Shown here: positions 32,793 through 40,850 of the stretch, one piece after another
How positions within the stretch are numbered: position 1 is the stretch's first letter
Layout: every line of letters begins with the position of its first letter
NCBI GenBank assembly: GCA_963781725.1
Contig: CAWAGV010000001.1
Coordinates: 1,550,001-1,614,000 of the forward strand
Direction: 5' to 3'
Length of the DNA stretch: 64,000 nucleotides
DNA from: BOG-931 sp963781725
GTDB taxonomy: Bacteria > Pseudomonadota > Alphaproteobacteria > Rhizobiales > Xanthobacteraceae
Notes under the pieces: generated by a model
Database searches by the model: none
What the model saw: the letters and a program-made list of their open reading frames with translations, nothing else
What the model was told of the DNA's origin: nothing
Translations under genes and position numbers: made by a program

Positions 32793-33767
32793 ATGGTGAG
32801 AGCACTTCTTGCTGTAGCTTTGTGCATTGGATTGACACTGCACGGCAGCGCGCCGGCGAACGCCGATGATTATCCAAACCGACCGATCAAAGTCGTCATC
32901 CCCTTCCCGCCCGGCGGCCCGACTGACGGCATGGCCCGCATTGTCTCCGAGCGCCTCAGTGCCGTGCTCGGCCAGCCGATCGTCGTGGAAAATCGGGGCG
33001 GCGCCGGCGGCGGTGTCGGCGGCAAATTCGTCGCAGAAGCCGATCCCGATGGCTACACCGTTCTCATGACGCCGGGCGGCGCGCTGACCACCGGTCCCGC
33101 CTTGCACAAGGACATCGGCTACGATCCACAAAAGGCGTTCGCGCCCGTCGCTCAGCTCAGCGAGACACCGCTGATCGTCTCGGTCAGTCCGAGCCTCCCG
33201 GTGAAAACGCTTGCCGACGTGGTCGCCTACGCAAAGGCCAATCCCGGCAAGCTGAACTGGGGCTCGCAAGGCATCGGCACCGCACCGTCCCTGCTCTGCG
33301 AGCTGTTCAAGCTCGAAACCGGCGTCAATATCGTGCAAGTCCCCTACCGCGGCACCGGTCCGATGCTGGTCGCCGCACTCGCCGGCGAAGTTCAGATGAT
33401 CGCCGATCCGAGCACCACCAGCCTGCCGAACATCAAGGCCGGCAAGCTGCGGCCGATCGCGATCGCCGGCGCCACGCGCGACCCGGAGTTGCCGGACGTG
33501 CCGACCGTGGTCGAGGCGGGTTATCCCAAACTGCAGGCGCCGTTCTGGCTCGGCGTGGTGGCGCCCGCCGGTACGCCACCGGCGATCATCAACAAACTCA
33601 ACGCCGCGTTCCATGACGCGTTGAATGATCCGAAGACAGTGAAAAGCCTTCACGATCTCGACACGTACGTCAAAATCGGATCGCCGGAGGATTTCCGAAA
33701 AATGCTGGCGTCGGAGCTCACGCTCTGGACCGGCGTCGTCCAGGCGGCGCACATCCAGGCGGAATGA
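32793..33767 (+). CDS. Tripartite tricarboxylate transporter (Bug/TctC) substrate-binding protein
   Basis: The 324-residue periplasmic protein has a signal peptide (MVRALLAVALCIGLTLHGSA) and the Bug-family sequence YPNRPIKVVIPFPPGGPTD, VVENRGGAGGGVGGKFVA, YRGTGPMLVAALAGEVQM and VPTVVEAGYPKLQAPFWLGV. ATG 32793 has GGAGG seven bases upstream; longer in-frame starts to 32652 lack a ribosome site. No TctA/TctB membrane genes are nearby, so it must share a distant permease or act as a sensor. It heads the acyl-CoA catabolic cluster, suggesting an organic-acid ligand. Confidence 0.9.
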   Translation: MVRALLAVALCIGLTLHGSAPANADDYPNRPIKVVIPFPPGGPTDGMARIVSERLSAVLGQPIVVENRGGAGGGVGGKFVAEADPDGYTVLMTPGGALTTGPALHKDIGYDPQKAFAPVAQLSETPLIVSVSPSLPVKTLADVVAYAKANPGKLNWGSQGIGTAPSLLCELFKLETGVNIVQVPYRGTGPMLVAALAGEVQMIADPSTTSLPNIKAGKLRPIAIAGATRDPELPDVPTVVEAGYPKLQAPFWLGVVAPAGTPPAIINKLNAAFHDALNDPKTVKSLHDLDTYVKIGSPEDFRKMLASELTLWTGVVQAAHIQAE

Positions 33768-33808
33768 CTTTTTCCAGTTGCTTGTTTTGAGTGTGAAACC
33801 TTTGCACC

Positions 33809-34963
33809 ATGTTCCGTCACGACACGCCCGAAGAAGCTGAATTCCGCAAGGAAGTGCGGACCTGGCTCGAGGCCAATCTTCCGGTCGCGCTGCGCGGGCG
33901 CACGACCCGACCGCCGCCGGCGGAATTGATGCCGTGGTATCGCACGCTTTCCGCCAAAGGCTGGGTCGCGCCGCACTGGCCGAAGCAATACGGCGGCATG
34001 GGCGCCACGCTCAACGAACAGATCATCATGACCGAAGAGCTGGCGCGCATCGGCACGCCGCAATTGCCGGCACAAGGCCTCAATCACATCGGCCCGCTGC
34101 TGATCGAATTTTCCAGCGAAGCGCAGAAGGCCAGGCACCTGCCGCCGATCATCGCCGGTACGGTGATCTGGGCACAAGGCTATTCCGAACCGGGCGCCGG
34201 CTCGGATCTCGCCAGCCTGTCGACCCGCGCGACGCTCGAAGGCGATCATTTCGTGGTGCGCGGCCAGAAAATCTGGACCACATGGGGACATCATTCGGAC
34301 TGGATGTTCGCACTGGTCCGCACCGACCCGCAGGCCCAGCCGCGGCACGCCGGCATCAGCTTCTTGCTGATCGACCTGCACAGCCCCGGTATCCGCATCA
34401 GGCCGATCAAGACCATTGCCGGCGACGACGAATTCAGTGAGGTATTTTTCGACGACGTAATCGTCCCGGCTGAGAACCTGGTCGGCAAACTCAATGACGG
34501 CTGGCGGCTGGCCAATGCGCTGCTCGGACACGAACGCCTTGGCACCTCGAATCCGCAATACCCGCTGATGGCGCTCGATCGCGTCAAAACCATGGCGCGC
34601 GCGACCGGCGTGATGTCCGATCCGGCATTTCAGGATCGTCTGGCGGCAGCCAGTATCAATGTAACGGCTCTGTCGGCGCTGTTCAGTCACGCGGTCGAGC
34701 TCGCCAATCAAAAACAAAGCCCGGGTCCGGAATCGTCAATCATCAAGATTTTCGGCTCCGAGCTGCTCCAGTCCCTGAACGAGCTGTTGCTTGAAGCATC
34801 AGGCGGACACGCAGTAGCGATTGACCCGGTTGCAACAGAACTCGGGGATGTCGACGTATCGACATCCTATTTTTTGTCTCGCCGCGTGACCATTTACGGT
34901 GGCTCGTCGGAAATTCAGCGCAACGTCGTGGCGCGGCGTGTTTTGAACTTGCCGAACAGTTGA
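33809..34963 (+). CDS. Acyl-CoA dehydrogenase
   Basis: The 384-residue flavoenzyme shows the acyl-CoA dehydrogenase signature WAQGYSEPGAGSDLAS, followed by VRGQKIWTTWGHHSDWMFALV, GLRIRP-like GIRIRPIKTIAGDDEFSEV and the C-terminal YGGSSEIQRNVVARRVL. It should oxidise an acyl-CoA to the 2-enoyl-CoA using FAD and pass electrons to ETF. The next gene encodes a second, shorter member six bases downstream, a pairing known for heteromeric dehydrogenases acting on bulky ring or steroid side-chain acyl-CoAs. Confidence 0.92.
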   Translation: MFRHDTPEEAEFRKEVRTWLEANLPVALRGRTTRPPPAELMPWYRTLSAKGWVAPHWPKQYGGMGATLNEQIIMTEELARIGTPQLPAQGLNHIGPLLIEFSSEAQKARHLPPIIAGTVIWAQGYSEPGAGSDLASLSTRATLEGDHFVVRGQKIWTTWGHHSDWMFALVRTDPQAQPRHAGISFLLIDLHSPGIRIRPIKTIAGDDEFSEVFFDDVIVPAENLVGKLNDGWRLANALLGHERLGTSNPQYPLMALDRVKTMARATGVMSDPAFQDRLAAASINVTALSALFSHAVELANQKQSPGPESSIIKIFGSELLQSLNELLLEASGGHAVAIDPVATELGDVDVSTSYFLSRRVTIYGGSSEIQRNVVARRVLNLPNS

Positions 34964-34969
34964 CCTGCA

Positions 34970-36064
34970 ATGGACCTGCATCTGACGCCAGAACAGAGCA
35001 TGTTGCGCGACAGCGCCGCGAAGTTCATTGGCGCGGCGGGACCGAAAGTCGCGCGCGGCTTTCGCGAACAGGACCCGGGATTTTCGCCGAAGCGGTTGCG
35101 CGAAGCCGGCGAATTAGGCTGGCTCGGCATGCTTGTGCCGGCTTCGGCGGACGGCCTGGGCCTGGGCCTGACCGAGCTCGCTCTGGTTCTTGAACAAGCC
35201 GGGCGCGGACTGGTCTGCGAGCCAATCGGATTGGCCGCGATCTCGGTGGCGGCATTGGCGCAAGGCCATGCCCCACATCCGATGCTGGAAAAGGCGATGA
35301 CCGGAGAGGCGCTGGTCGTGCCGGCATTGCAGGAGAACGCCCACGACTGCGATCCTCTGGTGGCACATACTCAAGCCACAGGCGCGAACGGCGCACTGCG
35401 TCTGACTGGGACCAAATTATTTGTTTGCGCGGACGGCGCCGACGGATTTCTGGTCAGCGCCAATGGCCGTGATGGCTTGTCGTTGTATTACGTCGCCCGC
35501 GACACGCCCGGCTGCAGCCTTACAGCCACGCAAACGGTCGATGGCCGCAAGCTGACCGCCCTCGCGTTGAAGGATGCGCCCGCCGACCTCGTCCCGTCTC
35601 GCCAATCGTCGCGCAGCGCCGTGGAGGCGCTTCACGATCTCGCGCTCATTGCGCTTTCGGCTGAATTGCTCGGCGTGATGAGCAAGGCGCTTGAGATCAC
35701 CCTCGATTACCTGCGCATCCGCAAACAGTTCGGCAAGACGATCGGCAGCTTTCAGGCGCTTCAGCATCAAGCGGTCAATATGTACACCCGCACCGAAGCG
35801 ACGCGGTCGCTGGTCTATCAGGTCGCCGCCAACAACGATCCCTACCGGCTCGATCCGGCGCTCGCCGTCGCCGTCAAGGCCAAGGCGTCGGAGGATGCCC
35901 TGCTCGTCACCCAGGCTTGCATCCAGCTTCACGGCGCCATCGGCTTTACCGACGAGCACGATATTGGCCTCTACCTGAAGAGGGCGATGCTGCTGTCGTC
36001 GCTGTTCGGCAATGCAGCCGCGCAGCGCCGCCGCTATGTCAAAGTTGCCGACCTGATAGAGTAG
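34970..36064 (+). CDS. Acyl-CoA dehydrogenase, second subunit-like
   Basis: This 364-residue acyl-CoA-dehydrogenase-fold protein begins MDLHLTPEQSMLRDSAAKFI and contains LGWLGMLVPASADGLGLGL, the helical core LDYLRIRKQFGKTIGSFQAL and LHGAIGFTDEHDIGLYLKRA. It is less conserved in the FAD-binding middle than the preceding gene product. Adjacent unequal acyl-CoA dehydrogenase pairs often form an alpha2-beta2 enzyme, so this may be the partner subunit; that is inference. Confidence 0.9.
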   Translation: MDLHLTPEQSMLRDSAAKFIGAAGPKVARGFREQDPGFSPKRLREAGELGWLGMLVPASADGLGLGLTELALVLEQAGRGLVCEPIGLAAISVAALAQGHAPHPMLEKAMTGEALVVPALQENAHDCDPLVAHTQATGANGALRLTGTKLFVCADGADGFLVSANGRDGLSLYYVARDTPGCSLTATQTVDGRKLTALALKDAPADLVPSRQSSRSAVEALHDLALIALSAELLGVMSKALEITLDYLRIRKQFGKTIGSFQALQHQAVNMYTRTEATRSLVYQVAANNDPYRLDPALAVAVKAKASEDALLVTQACIQLHGAIGFTDEHDIGLYLKRAMLLSSLFGNAAAQRRRYVKVADLIE

Positions 36065-36133
36065 CCCTAAGAAAAAGACAGCCATGCATCGTGCAGCGGG
36101 CCGGCGCGGCTTCGCTGAACCGAGGAGAAGTTG

Positions 36134-36922
36134 ATGAGCGAAGAGCAGATGGTCACCTACGAACGCGATGGCGAGATCGCCCTTGTCGGGTTGAACCGCC
36201 CCGACAAGCGCAACTGCTTCAACCCGATTGTGTCGGAGCAGTTGCGCGTGGCCATCGAACGCGCCGGCGAAGAGGCCAAATGCGGCATCATTTTCGGCCA
36301 TGGCGACAATTTCTGCGCCGGTCTCGACCTGCGCTGGGCGGCGGAGAACTGGAAAGCCGGCCGCTCGGAGCGGCTGCCATTTCCGTTTAATCGCAAAACC
36401 TATTTCGAGGCGATGGCGCGCGGCAACATTCCGTTCATTGCGGCGGTGCACGGCGCGACACTGGGCGGCGGCCTCGAAACGGCGGCGGCTGCGCACATCC
36501 GTGTGGCCGATGAGACGGCGTATTTCGGTCTGCCGGAGGGCACCCGCGGCATTTTCATCGGCGGCGGCGGTTCGGTCCGCGTCGCGCGGCTGATCGGCTC
36601 TGCCCGCATGCAGGACATGATGCTGACCGGCCGCGTCCTCAAGGCCGACGAAGCTGAGCGCTACGGCATCGTGCAATACATCGTGCCAAAGGGTCAGCAC
36701 ATCGCCAAGGCCAAGGAGTTGGCGCTTAAAATCTGCAAGAACGCGCCGCTGTCAAATTTCGCCATCACCAATAGCCTGCCCCGCATCCAGGACCTCAATT
36801 ACGACGACGGGCTTTATTTCGAGCGCATGGTGGCCGAATACACCCGCAGCCCCGAATCAATCGAACGGCTGAACCAATTCCTCGACAAGACCGCGCCGCG
36901 TGTGCGGCCGGATCAAAAGTAA
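36134..36922 (+). CDS. Enoyl-CoA hydratase/isomerase (crotonase family)
   Basis: The 262-residue crotonase contains LNRPDKRNCFNPIVSEQL, the oxyanion-hole segments FCAGLDLRWA and HGATLGGGLETAAA, and LPEGTRGIFIGGGGSVRVARL. The catalytic acid positions are not classical Glu-Glu, so hydratase, isomerase or C-C hydrolase activity cannot be distinguished by eye. ATG 36134 follows GAGGAGAAG; a TTG at 36131 is adjacent. It lies in line with the dehydrogenases and the thiolase and would act between them. Confidence 0.88.
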   Translation: MSEEQMVTYERDGEIALVGLNRPDKRNCFNPIVSEQLRVAIERAGEEAKCGIIFGHGDNFCAGLDLRWAAENWKAGRSERLPFPFNRKTYFEAMARGNIPFIAAVHGATLGGGLETAAAAHIRVADETAYFGLPEGTRGIFIGGGGSVRVARLIGSARMQDMMLTGRVLKADEAERYGIVQYIVPKGQHIAKAKELALKICKNAPLSNFAITNSLPRIQDLNYDDGLYFERMVAEYTRSPESIERLNQFLDKTAPRVRPDQK

Positions 36923-36946
36923 CGCGCGAAATTCAGGGAGAGAGCA

Positions 36947-38116
36947 ATGGCTTTGCGCGACCACGCGATCGTGGCCTATGCCGAAACGAAGGTCATGGAG
37001 AAAAGCGACCGTGATGTCTTCGTCTTGATCGGCGAGATGCTGGAGTCGCTACTCGACAGCACAGGCGTCGAAAAGAACGAGATCGACGGCCTCGTGGTTG
37101 CAGGCATGACCGGCACAGGGGCTGGCAACATCTTCTGGCCGCAGACCATCGCCGACGAACTGGGTCTCCAGGTCGGATTCTGCGAACAGGTGAACATCGG
37201 CGGTTGCTCGGCCGCGGGCTGCGTGGTCCGGGCGGCCGCCGCGATCGAGTACGGGCTGTGCGATATCGCGTTCCTGTCGTTCTCCGACACCCACGTCCTG
37301 GAGGACAAGACCGACCACAGCCACACCTACCGCCGCGAATGGACCGACCCCTACGGCCTGATGGGACCGCCGGGCGCGTTTGGTCTGCTCAGCCGCGCCT
37401 ACGAGTCGAAATATGGCCTGGACTACCGGATGCTCGGCAAGCTCGCTGTCACCCAACGCAACCACGCGATCATGAACGAGCACGCCTGCGAAAAGCTGCG
37501 CGTGCCGATCACCGTCGACGATTACCTGAACTCTCGCGTGATCGCGGACCCGATTCGGCTTCTGGACTGCGTGATGCGGACCGACGGCGGGGCCGGTCTT
37601 CTCATGATGAGCCGCAAAAAGGCCAAGGAGAAGGGCCTCACCAAGAACATCATCCCGATCGGCTATGCCGAGCTCACCAATTATCTCGGCGGAGAGAATC
37701 TCGTCGACGTGACCAAGAGCGGTCACGCAGTTTGCGGCGACAAGGCGCTCAAGCAGGCTGGCTTGGGAATCAAGGACATGAAGTCCTTCCATCCCTACGA
37801 CGACTTCATCATCGCCATCATGCTCCAGATGGAGGCGTTCGGCTTCTGCAAGGCCGGCCAGGGAATCGCTTACATCCGCGAGATGAACTTCGACTACAAC
37901 GGCGACCTGCCGCTCAACACCGGCGGCGGACAGATCTCGGCCGGTCAGGCGGCCGGCTCGTCGGAAAACCTGGTTGAAGCGATACGGCAGTTGCGCCGCG
38001 AGGCAGGCGAGCGGCAGATCAAGGACACCGCCAACGCGCTGGTGACCGGCATCGGCTGGATCAATTACGGACGCAACTGGGGCTCGAGCGCAGCCCTGGT
38101 GCTGGTCCCGGAATGA
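36947..38116 (+). CDS. Thiolase family protein (SCP2/lipid-transfer-like acetyltransferase)
   Basis: The 389-residue protein is thiolase-like: VNIGGCSAAGCVVRAAAAIE carries the likely nucleophilic cysteine, DPIRLLDCVMRTDGGAGLLM follows, and the C-terminal half has SFHPYDDFIIAIMLQMEAFG and NTGGGQISAGQAAGSS with the conserved histidine/glycine context of SCP2-type thiolases. Such enzymes often need an OB-fold DUF35 partner, and one is encoded next with a 4-base ATGA overlap. It probably cleaves a beta-ketoacyl-CoA or performs a retro-aldol step on a branched substrate. Confidence 0.88.
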   Translation: MALRDHAIVAYAETKVMEKSDRDVFVLIGEMLESLLDSTGVEKNEIDGLVVAGMTGTGAGNIFWPQTIADELGLQVGFCEQVNIGGCSAAGCVVRAAAAIEYGLCDIAFLSFSDTHVLEDKTDHSHTYRREWTDPYGLMGPPGAFGLLSRAYESKYGLDYRMLGKLAVTQRNHAIMNEHACEKLRVPITVDDYLNSRVIADPIRLLDCVMRTDGGAGLLMMSRKKAKEKGLTKNIIPIGYAELTNYLGGENLVDVTKSGHAVCGDKALKQAGLGIKDMKSFHPYDDFIIAIMLQMEAFGFCKAGQGIAYIREMNFDYNGDLPLNTGGGQISAGQAAGSSENLVEAIRQLRREAGERQIKDTANALVTGIGWINYGRNWGSSAALVLVPE

Positions 38117-38565
38117 GCGAGGCGATCATGGCCAAGGCATTGAATGACACACTCAGCGTCAAGCGCACTATCAGGCACTTCGATTTCTCGGAGCCTTATT
38201 GGGAGGGCACTAGGAACAAGAAGCTCGTGCTCCAGCGCTGCAAGGTGACCAAGAAATTTCAGCACTTTCCCCGTCCGGTAAGCATCTTTACCGGGCGGCG
38301 GCGCGACATCGAATGGGCCGAGGTGTCCGGCAAAGGGAAGGTGTACTCCTACACCGTCACCGAGCGCGGCACGCCCGCCTTCCGCGGAATGGAGCCCTAC
38401 GCCGTGGTGAGCGTGACGCTCGATGTAGGCGTCAACTTCATCGCCGACATGGTGAACTGCACGGTAGAGGAGTTGAAGGTCGGCATGGCGGTGAAGCCCT
38501 ATTGGCATCCGCTCGATGACGGCACGCATCTTCTCATGTTCCAGCCCGACAAGGATGCGGCATGA
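38113..38565 (+). CDS. OB-fold (DUF35) thiolase partner protein with degenerate zinc ribbon
   Basis: The 150-residue protein has an N-terminal helix ending FSEPYWEGTRNKKLVLQRC, a remnant rubredoxin-like segment, and an OB-fold with GKVYSYTVTERGTPAFRGMEPYAV split over strands, ending HPLDDGTHLLMFQPD. DUF35 proteins bind SCP2-type thiolases and channel CoA substrates. Typical members have two CxxC pairs; here only Cys at the first position of the region remains (LQRCKVTKKFQHF). It is translationally coupled to both neighbours by ATGA overlaps. Confidence 0.85.
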   Translation: MSEAIMAKALNDTLSVKRTIRHFDFSEPYWEGTRNKKLVLQRCKVTKKFQHFPRPVSIFTGRRRDIEWAEVSGKGKVYSYTVTERGTPAFRGMEPYAVVSVTLDVGVNFIADMVNCTVEELKVGMAVKPYWHPLDDGTHLLMFQPDKDAA

Positions 38566-40661
38566 ACGGAGCGGAATCCGCCCGCGGTCCGAATGCCGTA
38601 GCCAGGTTCTTGCGCCCGCGATCGGTCGCGATCGTGGGCGCGTCGGCCCGGCAGGGCAGCGCCGGTTCGGTGATCTTGCAATCGCTCAAGCTCAACAAGT
38701 TCGCGGGCGATATTCATCTGGTCGGCCGCAGCGACGAGCCGATCGACGGGCATCCGGTGCTCAAGAGCCCGGAGCAATTGCCCGAAGGCATCGACCTCGC
38801 GGTGTTCACCATTCCGGCCGCCGGAGTGCGCGACGCCGTCGCAGCTTGCGCGAAGCGCAAGGTCGGATCGGCCATGATCTTTGCCGCGGGTTTCGCCGAA
38901 GTCGGCGAACGCGAGATGCAGGACGAGGTTGCGAAAACGGCGCGCGACGCCGGGGTTGCAATCATCGGCCCGAATTGTCTCGGCGTCACGAATAATGTCG
39001 ACGGCATGATGCTGCATATGCTGTTCGCGCGCGAGGCGCGGCGCGGCGTCAAAGGCGGTGTCGCCTTCGTCGGACAAAGCGGCGGCATGTTGGGGCATTT
39101 CCAGCGCGCCGCAGATGGACGGGGCGTACCGCTCTCCTATGTGATCTCGACCGGCAACGAAATCGGTCTTGAATCCACCGACTTCATCGCGTTTCTGGCG
39201 GACGACGCCGCGACCAACGTCATCGTCGTGTATACCGAACAGGTGCAGCGGCCGGACCAATTCCTCACCGCGATCCGGCGCTGCCGCGATGCCGGAAAGC
39301 CGGTCGTTTTGATGTTTCCCGGCCGCAGCGAAAAGTCGCGCACCGCCGCGAAATCCCATACCGGCGCGCTGGTCGGCGATTACGCCACCCTGAAGACGCA
39401 GGTTGAGGACGCGGGCGCGATCGTCGTCGGCACCATGGACGAGATGATGGATCTCTCCGAGATCCTGGTGCGTTTCCCGAAGCCTCCGGCAAAGGGACCG
39501 GGCATTCTGACCGCGTCCGGCGCTTTTGTCGGTCTCGCCAACGACATGGCCGAGGAACTCGGTATGGAGTTTCCGCCACTGACGCCGGCAACGCTCAAGG
39601 TGCTGACCGACACCCTGCCCGCCTACGGCAATTACGGCAATCCGCTCGATACTACGGCAGGGTTTGCGCCGGCGATGCTGTCCGTCGTCACCAAGGCGCT
39701 GATCGACGACCCGAACGTTGGCATGTTGCTGATCTCGTTTCCGATCAATACCGGCATCGTGGTGCAGAATTTCAACAAGGGCATGGAGCACTCCGACAAG
39801 CCCAAAGTGATGGTGGCGCTGGGCGACACCTGGCCGCTGGCAGCCGATGTCATCGACGCGGTGAAACAAAGTCCGGCGATATTCAGCCGCTCGACGGACC
39901 GGATGATGCGGGCGGTCGCGATCTATACGCGTTACGGCCGGTTGCTCGCGCGCTCCCGCGCCGGCGCGGCGTCCGAGCCGCTTCGAAACGCACCCAGCCT
40001 TGGCAAGGGCGCCCAGCCGGAATGGCTCGGCAAGAAGCTTTTGTCCGCGGCCGGTATCCGCGTGCCGGACGGCGACCTCGCGCGCACCGCCGACGACGCC
40101 GCCGCGATCGCTAAGCGCATCGGCTATCCGGTCGTTCTCAAGGCCCAAGCCGCCGCCCTCTCCCACAAAACCGAAGCCGGCGGCGTCATGCTCAACATCG
40201 CCGATGAAACCGCACTGCGCACGGCGTGGGATGCGATGATGACGAGCGTCAAGCGTGCGGCGCCGGGCGTTACGCTCGACGGCGCGCTGGTTGAAAAAAT
40301 GTCGCCGAAAGGCATCGAATTGATGGTCGGCGCCAAGCGCGATCCCGGCTGGGGCACGGTGCTGCTGCTCGGGCTCGGCGGCATCTGGGTCGAAGCGCTG
40401 GGCGACGTGCAACTGCTGCCGGGCAGCGCCAGTGAAGCGCTGATCCACGAAAGCCTGAGTAAGCTGAGATCGGCCAAGCTCCTCTCAGGCGTTCGCGGCG
40501 CGCCGCCTGCCGACGTCGGCGCCGTGGTGCAGGTGGTGCGGGCCATCGGCCGCATCATGCACACCATGCCGGACGTGATGGAAATCGACGTCAATCCGCT
40601 GATGGTCCACGGCAAGGGACAAGGCGCGACGGCGCTGGACGCCTTGATCGTGACCGGCTGA
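38562..40661 (+). CDS. Acetate-CoA ligase family protein (ADP-forming acyl-CoA synthetase)
   Basis: The 699-residue fused protein has an N-terminal CoA-binding domain (FLRPRSVAIVGASARQGSAG), succinyl-CoA-synthetase-like domains with the phospho-histidine context KSHTGALVGDYATL, and a C-terminal ATP-grasp half with GYPVVLKAQAAALSHKTEAGG and NPLMVHGKG. This is the fused alpha-beta form of NDP-forming acyl-CoA ligases. It probably activates the organic acid that feeds the cluster, or recovers ATP from the product. It overlaps the DUF35 gene by four bases. Confidence 0.9.
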   Translation: MNGAESARGPNAVARFLRPRSVAIVGASARQGSAGSVILQSLKLNKFAGDIHLVGRSDEPIDGHPVLKSPEQLPEGIDLAVFTIPAAGVRDAVAACAKRKVGSAMIFAAGFAEVGEREMQDEVAKTARDAGVAIIGPNCLGVTNNVDGMMLHMLFAREARRGVKGGVAFVGQSGGMLGHFQRAADGRGVPLSYVISTGNEIGLESTDFIAFLADDAATNVIVVYTEQVQRPDQFLTAIRRCRDAGKPVVLMFPGRSEKSRTAAKSHTGALVGDYATLKTQVEDAGAIVVGTMDEMMDLSEILVRFPKPPAKGPGILTASGAFVGLANDMAEELGMEFPPLTPATLKVLTDTLPAYGNYGNPLDTTAGFAPAMLSVVTKALIDDPNVGMLLISFPINTGIVVQNFNKGMEHSDKPKVMVALGDTWPLAADVIDAVKQSPAIFSRSTDRMMRAVAIYTRYGRLLARSRAGAASEPLRNAPSLGKGAQPEWLGKKLLSAAGIRVPDGDLARTADDAAAIAKRIGYPVVLKAQAAALSHKTEAGGVMLNIADETALRTAWDAMMTSVKRAAPGVTLDGALVEKMSPKGIELMVGAKRDPGWGTVLLLGLGGIWVEALGDVQLLPGSASEALIHESLSKLRSAKLLSGVRGAPPADVGAVVQVVRAIGRIMHTMPDVMEIDVNPLMVHGKGQGATALDALIVTG

Positions 40662-40850
40662 ACGTCGCGGCGTTTTGCCAATCACGACCAAGCTTCTCTC
40701 AGGCCGCAGGTGGGGACCGTGCCCACTGCGGCCAACCGATCCCGCTTGATTCAGACCGAACTGCGGCTTGGCGAGCGGTCCGGCTCCGGTTAGCTTTCTC
40801 TCCAAACAAAAAAAGTCACGTTTGGTGAGGAAGCAACCTTCGGGGCTCAA

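Noticed and set aside
38499..40448. Minus-strand frame of about 650 codons
   Set aside because: Antisense to the acyl-CoA ligase gene; composition is that of a shadow frame.
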